NCBI GenBank assembly: GCA_963829995.1
Contig: CAWHKW010000004.1
Coordinates: 186,001-250,000 of the forward strand
Direction: 5' to 3'
DNA length: 64,000 bases
Source of the DNA: JACCZX01 sp963829995
GTDB taxonomy: Bacteria > Pseudomonadota > Gammaproteobacteria > Burkholderiales > Burkholderiaceae_F
Shown: in pieces, positions 9,101 to 16,820 of the stretch
Numbering within the stretch: the stretch's first letter is position 1
Layout: each line of letters begins with the position of its first letter
Program-made: the position numbers and the translations under genes
The notes under the pieces: generated by a model
Databases searched by the model: none
What the model was told of the DNA's origin: nothing
What the model saw: only the letters and a program-made list of their open reading frames with translations

Positions 9101-9152
9101 GATCGGCAAATTGAAGGCGATGGGCTTTGATCCGATCATCGTGACGCCCTAA
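6123..9152 (+). CDS. gspD: Type II secretion secretin GspD with C-terminal SPOR-like domain
   Basis: Outer-membrane secretin, the exit channel of the type II system. The product is 1009 residues, well above the usual 650-800. Order of parts: signal peptide (about 1-37, ending AIAQ), N0-N3 domains (about 55-400, with a Gly/Ser-rich insert in N3), and the secretin core ending near residue 690. Next comes a Pro/Ala-rich linker of about 230 residues. The final 75 residues begin LQVAAVSD and end KAMGFDPIIVTP, resembling a SPOR (peptidoglycan-binding) fold. ATG at 6123 was preferred to a GTG at 6105. No pilotin gene is visible, so the SPOR-like tail could help anchor the channel to the wall; that is inference. 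Confidence 0.92.
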   Translation: MCTSGRGLLSRSIAFACAWLMAATTVITPAIAQTSRAKPQPRAEQNPSEPAQAGARDEGVLLNFVNADIDAVVRAIGQYTGRTFVIDPRVKGTLSLSTERPVTRQQAYDQLLTALRLQGFTIVQTGNVARVVPEADAKLQGGAVIIPKGSAPSGDQLVTQVFRLQYESATAMVPILRPLIAPNNTISAYPQNNTLVITDYADNLRRIQRIIESIDTPATSDVELIPVKNGLALEIATVVNRVLDEGARAAGQASDAGQRVSILAEPRTNSIIIRAPSPQRLQLAKSLIAQLDKPALTPGNINVIHLRNAEAVRLAPLLRAIIGSDASFVPQGSGASSLSPSTGLGGPGSTGAQPGLSIGTSGGTSPSTSQIPSGGSGGGGTGGLAGMIQADPATNSLIITAPEVLYKNIRAIVDKLDTRRAQVVIESLIVEVTADKAAEFGIQWQALGGIDNSGTNVIGGTNFGVGGNNIINAAQNIGSLGQGLNLGVVRGRVNIPGIGEVLNLAFLARALATSADANILSTPTIQTLDNEEAKFLVGQNIPLITGSFASTGGAGAVNPFQTFERRDIGLQLRVKPQISEGGVVRLAIYQELSSIQNTLTAAQGGIITNKRSFESSVLVEDGNIVVLGGLIEDRVDNSKSQVPVLGEIPFVGGLFRYENRGRRKTNLLVFLRPYVVRDESTSSSLALDRYDYIRGQVAAGTLPDTLVFRDLQGRQLPATPAVAPSMRRPTDGTGSPATGAPGPVVDPPPMPRSTEPSPGARAEPPAPIIEVAPPAPPPPPPPAPIKPTTEAPAPIAAPPPIATPAPRVEPVPAPPPTVTAAAAPAAPVPAQRMERTGPPAPIIDVPPPAPPEPTPMPAAAAAVVPVTPAPVAPASPPMAPIAAPPAPVAVVPPAAAAVPPASPPSAVIGGAAAPATSTAASDTSARPASRQSGSPSLLQVAAVSDIARGRDLQRQLRAAGMDAYWESVRLQSGNEVVRVRVTVDPATQSMADAIGKLKAMGFDPIIVTP

Positions 9153-9172
9153 TTGCGAGCAGCAATCACCCG

Positions 9173-10607
9173 ATGATCACCGCCAACCGCCTCGTGCCCT
9201 ACGCGTTCGCACGCGATAACGCCATCTTGCTGGTCCCGAAGAGCGAGCGCGACGCCGAGGTCTGGATCAGCGACGCCACGCCCCTGGCGGCACTGAACGA
9301 AGTCATCCGCGTCTTTCCTGGCAAGGTCAAGCCGATCGTCGTCGAGCCGGGCAAGCTGGTCGCCGCGATTTCGCAAACGTACGGCGATCAGGGCGGCTCT
9401 GCGCAGCAGATCGTTGGCGATATCGAAGGTGAATTCGATATCACGCGAATGATGCAGGAGGTGCCTGATGTCGAGGACCTTCTGGAGACCGAAGACGACG
9501 CACCGATCATCCGGATGATCAACGCGCTGCTGACGCAGGCCGCCCGCGATGGCGCATCCGATATTCACATTGAAGCGTTCGAAAGCTATTCGCTGGTGCG
9601 CTTCAGAATCGACGGCACGCTGCGCGACATCGTGCGGCCCAAGCGCGCGTTGCACGCCGCGCTGGTATCGCGCATCAAGATCATGGCGGCGCTCGACATC
9701 GCCGAGAAACGCTTGCCGCAGGACGGACGCATCACCTTACGGGTCGGCGGGCGGCCGGTCGATGTGCGCGTCTCGACGCTGCCCACGGGTCACGGAGAGC
9801 GCGTCGTATTGCGCTTGCTCGAAAAAGACTTGTCCAAGCTCGAACTGACCAACCTCGGCATGGCCGAAGGCACGCTCGCCGGCTTCGACAACCTGATCCA
9901 TCAGCCGCACGGAATTATTCTGGTCACCGGCCCGACCGGCTCGGGCAAGTCGACCACGCTGTACGCGGGGATCCGCCGGCTCGACAAGAACACGACCAAC
10001 ATCATGACGGTCGAAGACCCGATCGAATACGACATCGAGGGCATTGGCCAGACACAGGTCAACGCCAAGATCGACATGACGTTCGCGAAGGCGTTGCGCG
10101 CGATCCTCCGTCAGGATCCGGACATCGTGATGATCGGCGAGATCCGCGACCTCGAAACCGCGCAGATCGCGGTGCAGTCTTCGCTGACGGGTCACCTCGT
10201 ACTGGCGACGCTGCACACCAACGACGCCGCGTCGGCGGTGACACGCCTGATCGATATGGGCATCGAACCGTTCTTGCTGTCGTCGTCGCTGCTCGGCGTG
10301 TTGGGTCAGCGCCTGGTGCGCAAGCTTTGTCCGCACTGCAAAGAACCCGATCCGACGGTGGGCGGCTGGCGCGCGGTCGGTTGCGGCCACTGCGGTCACA
10401 CCGGCTACCTCGGCCGTACCGGCATTTACGAGCTGCTCACCGTCAATGACGAGATTCGAATGCTCGTGCACCAAGGCTCGAACGACACCGACATGCGGCG
10501 CGTCGCAGAGAAAGAACGGAATGATCAGCATGCGCGCCGACGCGCAGCGCTGGATCAAGACCGGCGTTACGTCGCAGGAAGAAACGCTGCGCGTTACCAG
10601 GGAGTAG
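9173..10607 (+). CDS. gspE: Type II secretion ATPase GspE, frameshifted near C-terminus
   Basis: Cytoplasmic ATPase that powers pseudopilus assembly. Visible motifs are Walker A GPTGSGKST (near residue 253), the Asp box, Walker B around DPDIVMIGEIRD, the His box with HTND, and a tetracysteine zinc site (CPHC and CGHC). After MRRVAEKE the frame breaks. The conserved C-terminus (GMISMRADAQRWI, then TSQEETLRV) is found in the +1 frame and ends at the TAG at 10605-10607. Removing one base near 10517 restores a protein of about 477 residues. The N-terminal domain before the ATPase core is short compared with some GspE proteins. Confidence 0.92.
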
Positions 10608-10608
10608 C

Positions 10609-10698
10609 GCAGTTCGTGTACGCGACGCTACGCGTCGCACGTGCACTCACTGCGATTAGTTTGTGCGCCGGGTTCCGGGCGGCCGAGCGCCCGGCGCA
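10609..10698 (+). repeat. Diverged two-hairpin repeat, possible copy 4
   Basis: This lies between gspE and gspF. Hairpin 1 is long: GCAGT at 609-613 pairs with ACTGC at 649-653, and GCGACGC at 622-628 pairs with GCGTCGC at 632-638. Next comes GATTAGTTTG, nearly identical to the linkers of the other three copies. Hairpin 2 then pairs 10664-10672 with 10690-10698. The arms do not resemble the other copies, but the hairpin-linker-hairpin plan, strand and intergenic setting are the same. Confidence 0.5.
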
Positions 10699-10721
10699 AG
10701 TACAACGGCAGGGAGAAGTAG

Positions 10722-11966
10722 ATCGCCGCATTTCGGTTCGCCGCAGTCGATAGCTTAGGCAAGGAGTCTTCGGGCGTTCTCGAAGCCGACAGCGCGCGTC
10801 TCGCGCGCCAGCTGTTGCGCGGTCGCGGACTGATTCCGCTGTCGGTCGATCCAGTGATGAGCGATGTCGGGGCGCGCGCCGGCGGTTTGTCGCTCAGCCG
10901 CCGGCTGTCGCAAACCGAACTCGCCGTCATTACGCGTCAGCTGGCGTCACTGCTTGGCGCACAGTTGCCGGTGGCCGATGCGCTGACCGTGATGGTCGAG
11001 CAAAGCGAGAAGCAAAGCGTGCGCGAGTTGATGGCGTCGATCCGCACCGACGTTCTCGGCGGCACCTCGCTTTCAAAGGCGCTGGTGCGCCATCCGCGCC
11101 AGTTTCCGGAAATCTATCGCGCGCTGATCTCTGCCGGCGAGGAATCTGGCAAGTTGGGTTCGGTGCTCGGCAGCCTGGCCGATTACGTCGAAGAGCGCGC
11201 CAAGCTGCAACAGAAAATAACGCTCGCGTTCGTTTATCCAGCGATCGTCACTTTCGTTGCGCTGGCCGTCGTCATCGGTTTACTCACGTATGTGGTACCC
11301 CAAGTCGTTCAAGTGTTCGCGAACACGAAGCAGGCATTGCCGTTTCTGACGATCGCGCTGATCGGGGTGTCGAACTTCGTGCGCAACTACGGCTGGATTT
11401 TGTTGGTGATCATTGCGATTGCGGCGTTTCTGGCGCAACGCGCATTGCAGGTCGCTCCGGTGCGACTGCGCTGGCACACGCGGATCCTGACTTTGCCGGT
11501 GATGGGCGTGCTGTCGCGCTCGATCAATACCGCACGCTTTTCTTCAACGCTGGCGATATTGGTCGGCTCCGGCGTGCCGATGCTGCGCTCGCTTCAGGCA
11601 GCCGGTGAAACGATTACGAACCTCGCGATGCGCACACGCGTGATGGACGCCGTGCAGCGCGTGCGCGAAGGGTTTTCACTGGCGAAGGCACTGCGCGCCG
11701 ACGCGGACGAGGAGAGGCGTCCGGGACACGTCAAGCTATTCCCGCCTGTGTTGATTCACCTGATTGCGTCGGGCGAAGCCACCGGAAAGCTGCCCGAGAT
11801 GTTGTCTCGGGCCGCGGATATTCATGCACGCGAAGCCGAGCGGCGCGCGCTTTTCTTCACGTCACTTCTGGAACCCATTCTGATCTTGACGATGGGCGTC
11901 GTGGTCATGCTGATCGTGCTCGCGGTACTTCTGCCCATCATCGAGATCAACCAGCTGGTGCGCTAA
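10722..11966 (+). CDS. gspF: Type II secretion inner-membrane protein GspF, start codon apparently ATC
   Basis: Polytopic inner-membrane platform protein of the type II system. Two tandem T2SF domains are recognisable, each followed by a hydrophobic stretch; three transmembrane helices are expected, the last in ILILTMGVVVMLIVLAVLLPII. Homologous sequence begins AAFRFAAVDSLGK at 10725, in frame with the rest, but no ATG, GTG or TTG precedes it. An ATC at 10722 sits 6-7 bases after GGGAG, exactly where a start belongs. With it the protein is 414 residues, normal for GspF. The first conventional in-frame start is a TTG at 10815, which would lose about 31 conserved residues. It could be an ATC start, a damaged start or a sequencing error. 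Confidence 0.88.
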   Translation: MAAFRFAAVDSLGKESSGVLEADSARLARQLLRGRGLIPLSVDPVMSDVGARAGGLSLSRRLSQTELAVITRQLASLLGAQLPVADALTVMVEQSEKQSVRELMASIRTDVLGGTSLSKALVRHPRQFPEIYRALISAGEESGKLGSVLGSLADYVEERAKLQQKITLAFVYPAIVTFVALAVVIGLLTYVVPQVVQVFANTKQALPFLTIALIGVSNFVRNYGWILLVIIAIAAFLAQRALQVAPVRLRWHTRILTLPVMGVLSRSINTARFSSTLAILVGSGVPMLRSLQAAGETITNLAMRTRVMDAVQRVREGFSLAKALRADADEERRPGHVKLFPPVLIHLIASGEATGKLPEMLSRAADIHAREAERRALFFTSLLEPILILTMGVVVMLIVLAVLLPIIEINQLVR

Positions 11967-11996
11967 GGCGCTGCGGGACTTTCGTCCCGCAACGCC
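11967..11996 (+). terminator. Hairpin after gspF
   Basis: Immediately after the gspF stop, TGCGGGAC (11972-11979) pairs with GTCCCGCA (11984-11991) across the loop TTTC, extended by GGCG/CGCC. There is no T tract, so it is a weak intrinsic terminator at best or an mRNA 3' end stabiliser. It lies between the convergent gspF and the Spy-like gene. Confidence 0.5.
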
Positions 11997-12008
11997 GTTC
12001 CCGATTTG

Positions 12009-12530
12009 CTAGACAACGCGGTGGTGCGCCCGACCGAAGCGGCCGCCGTGGTGGCGACGCGGCGCCAACACCTCGTCCGCAATGGCTTTTTGCTCGGTTG
12101 ATAGCGCCGCATACAGCGGGCGCTGCACGGCGAGGCGTTCGTTGAGGCGCATGGCAGACTCGGCATGCCGCTGTTGCTCGCGCTCCAAACGCGCAATCGC
12201 GTTTGGCCTTTCGCGCGTGGCGCCCTGCTCGCGCTGCGCGCGAAATTCCTGCATGCGCTGGTCGGCGGCCCGGGCTTGATTGCGCAGAGTCTCCGCGAAC
12301 GCGTTCCACTGCGCTTGCTGCGCATCCGTAATTTTCAGCGCGCTACGGATGTAGGCCAAACGCGCTTCCACGCGCTCGCTCGGCTGCGTGAATGCACGCT
12401 TGCCGTCGTGATGGCGCGTGCCTTGCTGCGCCTGCGGCTGTGCCGCGGGTGCGACGCCAGTCTGCGCATGCAGAGCAAACGCTGACGAGAGTCCTATCGA
12501 TAAAAGAGCGCCTGCTAGTGCCTTGTTCAT
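12009..12530 (-). CDS. Spy/CpxP-like periplasmic protein (LTXXQ family)
   Basis: Small exported protein of 173 residues with a signal peptide of about 22 residues ending ALHAQ. The mature part is rich in Gln, Arg and His and is predicted helical. It has two LTXXQ-type motifs, ITDAQQAQW and LSTEQKAI, the hallmark of the Spy/CpxP family of periplasmic chaperones and envelope-stress sensors. The C-terminus ends in a His-rich run. A strong AGGAG ribosome binding site precedes the ATG. It stands alone and is convergent with the gsp operon. Family assignment is fairly sure; the exact role is not. Confidence 0.75.
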   Translation of the reverse strand: MNKALAGALLSIGLSSAFALHAQTGVAPAAQPQAQQGTRHHDGKRAFTQPSERVEARLAYIRSALKITDAQQAQWNAFAETLRNQARAADQRMQEFRAQREQGATRERPNAIARLEREQQRHAESAMRLNERLAVQRPLYAALSTEQKAIADEVLAPRRHHGGRFGRAHHRVV

Positions 12531-12657
12531 GTGTCTTTCTCCTGCGGGTTGTCATGGCCGGAAAGCTGCCGGCTATGACTCAGACTGGAGGCTGCGCGCA
12601 GCTGTTCGGTGCGCATGTGTAAGCGTTTGTGTCCGACGACGCTCGTCGCCCAAACAA

Positions 12658-12683
12658 AAAAAGCGGCCGTCGGGCCGCTTTTT
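12658..12683 (-). terminator. Rho-independent terminator of the TRAP/uxaA operon
   Basis: A GC-rich stem of GCGGCC with GGCCGC across a four-base loop is flanked by A and T tracts (AAAAA at 12658, TTTTT ending at 12683). Read on the - strand it lies just after the dctP stop and ends in a run of T, a good intrinsic terminator. The symmetric tracts could let it act in both directions. Confidence 0.8.
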
Positions 12684-12696
12684 CCTTCGAGCAACA

Positions 12697-13674
12697 TCAC
12701 TTGAGCGCCTGCAGCCTGTCGTAGATCTCTTTCGGCCATGTGGCATCCGGGCCGTTGTGCATTTTCATCGTAACTTCCCGGAACGGCGCGCGGTTGACCG
12801 CGACGACTTCCTTGCCTTTCTTCTTGAACTCGGCGCCGAGACTCTTCTCAATGTCGATAATCTGGGCCGTCGCGCGCGCAGCAGCTTCCTTCAACACCGC
12901 ATCGAAGATCGCTTTGTCGGCGTCGGATAACTTGTTCCACGTCGCGCTGCTGACGATACTCAACAGCGCATCAGTAATGTGTCCGGTCAGCACGATGAAC
13001 TTCTGCACTTCGTAAAACTTCTTCGCATCGATCGTCGGCAGCGGGTTTTCCTGCGCGTCGACCGTGCCGTTCTGTAGCGCCAGATACACCTCGGCGAATG
13101 CAATCGGCGTCGGGTTGGCGCCCACTGCGCGCGGGAACATCGTGTAAAGCGGCGCGTCGGGAACGCGGATTTTCACGCCTTTCATGTCCTCGGGCTTGTT
13201 GATCGCCTTGTTCGACGTGACGTGGCGCTCGCCGTAGTAGGTGATCGCAAGCACCTTATGGCCACCGCTTTTCTGCCGATATCCCTCCGCAAGCTCACCG
13301 AACAGCGGGCTGGTCGAAAACGCCTTCCAGTGGTTGAAGTCGCGGAACATGAACGGAGCGCCGCCGATCGCCAGCGGGCCGAACGTGCGGCCGGCAAACA
13401 ACTGCCCCGTGTAGATGATGTCGACGGTGCCGAGCGTCAGGCCCTGGTTGATGTCGGTTTCCTTGCCGAGCGTCGACGCCGGGAACACCTCCACCGTGTA
13501 ACGGTTACTGGTGCGCTTGGCGATCTCGCCAGCTGCCCACAATGCGGCGGTGTGATACGGCTCGCTGGTTTCATACACGTGCGCCCACTTCAACTTGGTT
13601 TGCGCGTGCGCAGTGCCAAACGCGATCAGCGACAGCGCCGCCGCGATGGCCAATTCTTTGATGCTCACCTTCAT
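12697..13674 (-). CDS. dctP: TRAP transporter substrate-binding protein DctP
   Basis: Periplasmic solute receptor of a tripartite ATP-independent (TRAP) carboxylate transporter, 325 residues. It has a signal peptide (about 1-24, ending AHAQ), then the DctP fold with the typical VKIRVPDAPLY segment carrying the substrate carboxylate-binding Arg, and EVYLALQNGTVDAQENP. The family binds C4-dicarboxylates, sugar acids and related substrates. The neighbouring altronate dehydratase suggests a uronate or aldonate. It is the last gene of the - strand operon and is followed by a clear terminator. The ATG has GGAG 6 bases upstream. Confidence 0.92.
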   Translation of the reverse strand: MKVSIKELAIAAALSLIAFGTAHAQTKLKWAHVYETSEPYHTAALWAAGEIAKRTSNRYTVEVFPASTLGKETDINQGLTLGTVDIIYTGQLFAGRTFGPLAIGGAPFMFRDFNHWKAFSTSPLFGELAEGYRQKSGGHKVLAITYYGERHVTSNKAINKPEDMKGVKIRVPDAPLYTMFPRAVGANPTPIAFAEVYLALQNGTVDAQENPLPTIDAKKFYEVQKFIVLTGHITDALLSIVSSATWNKLSDADKAIFDAVLKEAAARATAQIIDIEKSLGAEFKKKGKEVVAVNRAPFREVTMKMHNGPDATWPKEIYDRLQALK

Positions 13675-13716
13675 GTTTTCTCCTTGATGTAATGGTTGCT
13701 AAAGCCGAACGGGGCG

Positions 13717-15273
13717 CTACATCGTCGCGCCCAGCTGCCAGGGTATGAACTCGCTCTGGCCGTAGCCAAAGCGTTCGCTCTTGGTCTTTTCACCGGATGC
13801 GGTTGCGACAATCAACTCGAACAACCGCCCGCCGATCTCTTCGATGGTTGCAGCGCCATCGGCAATCTCGCCGCAGTTCAGATCGATATCTTCCTGCTGG
13901 CGCTGCCACAACTCCGTATTGGTCGACAGCTTCAACGACGGCGACGGTGCGCAGCCATACGCTGAGCCACGGCCGGTCGTGAACAAAATCATGTTGGCGC
14001 CGCCCGCCACCTGTCCGGTGGCCGACACTGGGTCGTAACCGGGCGTGTCCATATAGACGAATCCTTTCGCGGTGACCGGCTGCGCGTACTCGAAAACGTC
14101 AACCAGATTCGTCGTGCCGCCCTTCGCCACCGCGCCAAGGGATTTTTCAAGAATCGTCGTCAGCCCGCCTGCCTTGTTGCCCGGCGAGGGATTGTTGTTC
14201 ATCTCGCCGTGATTGCGCGCGGTGTAGTCCTCCCACCATTTGATGCGCTCGATCAGCTTCTCGCCGACTTCGCGCGAAACCGCGCGCCGGGTCAGCAAAT
14301 GTTCGGCGCCATAGATCTCAGGCGTCTCCGAAAGAATCGCGGTGCCACCGTGCGCGACCAGGCGATCGACCGCGTTGCCGAGCGCGGGGTTCGCGGTGAT
14401 GCCGGAGTAACCGTCCGAACCTCCGCATTGCAGGCCCAGTATTAAATGACTCGCAGGCACCGCCGTCCTGCTGACGCGATTGGCCGCCGGCAACATGTCC
14501 CTGACGATCGCCACGCCGCGCTCGATCGCTTTCGCGGTCCCGCCGACGTCCTGCATGTTGTAGCGTGCGAGCCGGTCGCTTTCCTTCAAACCCTCGGCGC
14601 CAAGCAGCGACGTGATCTGGTTGGCTTCGCAGCCGAGCCCGATGAAGACTGTCGCCGCGATATTCGGATGGCGCGCGTAACCGGCCATTGTCCGGCGCAG
14701 CACGTCCATGCTTTCGCCCATGTCCATCCCGCACCCGGTTCCATGCGTCAGCGCGATCACGCCGTCGATATTCGGATACGCGGCCAGCGCTTCGGGCCGG
14801 ATGTCGGTGCGAAACTGATCGGCGATCGCGCGCGATACGGTGGCCGAACAGTTGACGCTCGAGATGATCGCGACGTAGTTGCGCGTGGCGACTCGTCCAT
14901 CGTCGCGCACGATGCCCATGAACGTCGCCGGCGGATCGATCATCGCGGTGGGTTTCACGTCGGCGCAGAACGCGTAGTCGCGCGCTGCGTCGCCGACATT
15001 CGCACCGTGCGCGCTGCCGATTCCCATGTTGTGCAGGTGAACATGTTCGCCGGCGCGAATATCGCGCGTTGCGAAGCCGATGATCTGGTTGTAGCGTCGC
15101 ACCGCCGCGCCCTTCTGGATCGCGCGCGTGGCGAGCTTGTGGCCGGGCGGCACCAGGCCGATCACCGTCACCCCTTCGTTCTTGACGAGCGTGCCCGATA
15201 CGAGTTGACGGCGCGCGATGACGACATCATCGGCGGGGTTCAGCCTTAGTACGAGCGGCACTTCCTGTAGCAC
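13717..15273 (-). CDS. uxaA: UxaA-family altronate dehydratase
   Basis: Sugar-acid dehydratase of the UxaA/GarD family, expected to convert D-altronate (or a related aldonate) to 2-keto-3-deoxygluconate. The product is 518 residues with an N-terminal SAF domain (about 1-95, including GHKLATRAI) followed by the catalytic UxaA_C region. Conserved stretches include THGTGCGMD, GLGCEANQ, LQCGGSDGYSGITANP and NPSPGNKAGGLTT, with cysteines that probably hold iron. The start is a GTG after a strong GGAGG. Its position between dctM and dctP ties uptake to catabolism. Substrate is inferred from family and context. Confidence 0.88.
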   Translation of the reverse strand: MLQEVPLVLRLNPADDVVIARRQLVSGTLVKNEGVTVIGLVPPGHKLATRAIQKGAAVRRYNQIIGFATRDIRAGEHVHLHNMGIGSAHGANVGDAARDYAFCADVKPTAMIDPPATFMGIVRDDGRVATRNYVAIISSVNCSATVSRAIADQFRTDIRPEALAAYPNIDGVIALTHGTGCGMDMGESMDVLRRTMAGYARHPNIAATVFIGLGCEANQITSLLGAEGLKESDRLARYNMQDVGGTAKAIERGVAIVRDMLPAANRVSRTAVPASHLILGLQCGGSDGYSGITANPALGNAVDRLVAHGGTAILSETPEIYGAEHLLTRRAVSREVGEKLIERIKWWEDYTARNHGEMNNNPSPGNKAGGLTTILEKSLGAVAKGGTTNLVDVFEYAQPVTAKGFVYMDTPGYDPVSATGQVAGGANMILFTTGRGSAYGCAPSPSLKLSTNTELWQRQQEDIDLNCGEIADGAATIEEIGGRLFELIVATASGEKTKSERFGYGQSEFIPWQLGATM

Positions 15274-15282
15274 GTTGACCTC

Positions 15283-16686
15283 CTACATTGCCAATCGCGG
15301 CAGCCACAAGCTGATGATCGGCACATACGTAATTAGCACCAGGCCGATCATCAGCGGCACCAGCCACGGCAGAATGGCCATCGTCGTGCGCTCGATCGAC
15401 AATTTGGCCACGCGCGCAAGAACATACAGCACGAGCCCCATCGGCGGATGAAGCAGACCGATCATCAGGTTCAGCACCATGATCAGCCCGAAGTGCACCG
15501 GGTCGATTCCGAGCTGAAGCACAATCGGCAGCAGCACTGGAACCAGGATCGTAATCGCCGCCACCGGTTCCAGGAAACAGCCTACGAACAGCATCAAGCC
15601 GTTGGCCAGTAACAGGAAAACCCACGGCTCCTGCGTAAAGGCGAGCACCCACCCCGCGATCAGCTCGGTGGTTTTTGTGACCGTCAGCATCCAACCGAAG
15701 ATGGATGCGGCCGCAACGATCAACAGGACCGTTGCCGTGGTCTCGATCGTGTCCATCGACACCTTGATCAGCATCTTCCAGTTCAGCGTTCGAAACCAAG
15801 CGACGCCGAGGAACAATGACCACACGCACGCCGCAATCGCACCTTCGGTGGCAGTAAAAACACCACTCGTCATACCGCCGATCAACAGCACCGGCGTCAT
15901 GATCGGAAGCACCGCGTTGAATCGAAAATACCGATCAGCCGCGAGCAACAGCCCAAGTCCGATCACCACGGTCCACACCGGGTTCGTGCCCTGTTGCGTC
16001 GCGAGCCAGATCGCTATCGGAAAACCGGCGACGATCGCGAGCTCGAGCAGCGCTTTTCCGATGCGCTTCCACTCGAACGCGATGTCCCCTCCCCATTTAT
16101 TTTTGTGCGCGAAGAAGGCGACGGTCGCCATCATCAGCAACGCCATAACGACGCCCGGCAAAATGCCCGCGAGGAACAGCGCCCCTACCGAGACGTTGGC
16201 GAACATCGCGTAGATCACGAACGGCAGCGAAGGCGGAATGATTGGCCCGAGGGTTGCCGACGCCGCAGTCACTCCGACCGCGAACTCGAGGTCGTAGCCG
16301 TGATCCTTCATCGCCTTGATCTCGATCGTTCCGAGTCCGGCGGCATCCGCGATCGCGGTTCCCGACATGCCGGCAAAGATCATCGATCCGACGACGTTGA
16401 CGTGCCCCAACCCGCCGCGCAGCCAGCCGACCAGCGCGAGCGCGAAGTTGTAAATGCGGTTGGTGATGCCGGCCGAGTTCATCAGGTTGCCGGCCAGGAT
16501 GAAGAACGGCACCGCCAGAAGAGGAAACGAATCGATGCCGCTGACCATCCGATGGATCACGACGAAGTCGGGCACCAGGCCGGTCGCCATCACGAAGATC
16601 AGCGACGAGCCCGCCATCGCAATCGCGACCGGAATCCCCGAGCCCATCAGCGCCAGGAATAGCAGCTTGAAACCGGCCGGGCTCAT
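15283..16686 (-). CDS. dctM: TRAP transporter large permease DctM
   Basis: Large membrane subunit of the TRAP transporter, the Na+-driven transport channel. The product is about 467 residues and almost entirely hydrophobic with many transmembrane helices. It has DctM-family segments such as GNLMNSAGIT, GMSGTAIADAAGLG and PPSLPFVIYA. The ATG at 16686 was chosen because GGAAGG lies 7 bases upstream and the protein then begins at the conserved first helix; the longer open frame runs back through the 123-nt repeat. The intergenic space up to dctQ is almost exactly filled by that repeat. Confidence 0.92.
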   Translation of the reverse strand: MSPAGFKLLFLALMGSGIPVAIAMAGSSLIFVMATGLVPDFVVIHRMVSGIDSFPLLAVPFFILAGNLMNSAGITNRIYNFALALVGWLRGGLGHVNVVGSMIFAGMSGTAIADAAGLGTIEIKAMKDHGYDLEFAVGVTAASATLGPIIPPSLPFVIYAMFANVSVGALFLAGILPGVVMALLMMATVAFFAHKNKWGGDIAFEWKRIGKALLELAIVAGFPIAIWLATQQGTNPVWTVVIGLGLLLAADRYFRFNAVLPIMTPVLLIGGMTSGVFTATEGAIAACVWSLFLGVAWFRTLNWKMLIKVSMDTIETTATVLLIVAAASIFGWMLTVTKTTELIAGWVLAFTQEPWVFLLLANGLMLFVGCFLEPVAAITILVPVLLPIVLQLGIDPVHFGLIMVLNLMIGLLHPPMGLVLYVLARVAKLSIERTTMAILPWLVPLMIGLVLITYVPIISLWLPRLAM

Positions 16687-16697
16687 TACACCTTCCG

Positions 16698-16820
16698 AAA
16701 AACCTGCCTCAAACCGTAGCGAGCGGCCTGAGGTTGGCGCGAGGAGCGCACACGTACGAGAGTTACGGCGAGCACCGCAGCGGCAACATCGGGCCGCGCA
16801 GTAGGTTTGGGGCAGGTTTT
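16698..16820 (+). repeat. 123-nt structured repeat, copy B (dctQ-dctM junction)
   Basis: The outer stem is a near-perfect helix: 16699-16715 pairs with 16804-16820. The inner stem pairs 16725-16736 with 16784-16795 with one mismatch. The conserved internal and apical sequences match copy A (1708-1830), and total length is the same at 123 nt. All stem sequence differs from copy A while remaining complementary. Here the shared sequence reads on the + strand, opposite to the surrounding TRAP genes, whereas copy A reads with its gene. Orientation therefore is not tied to host transcription. Confidence 0.8.
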
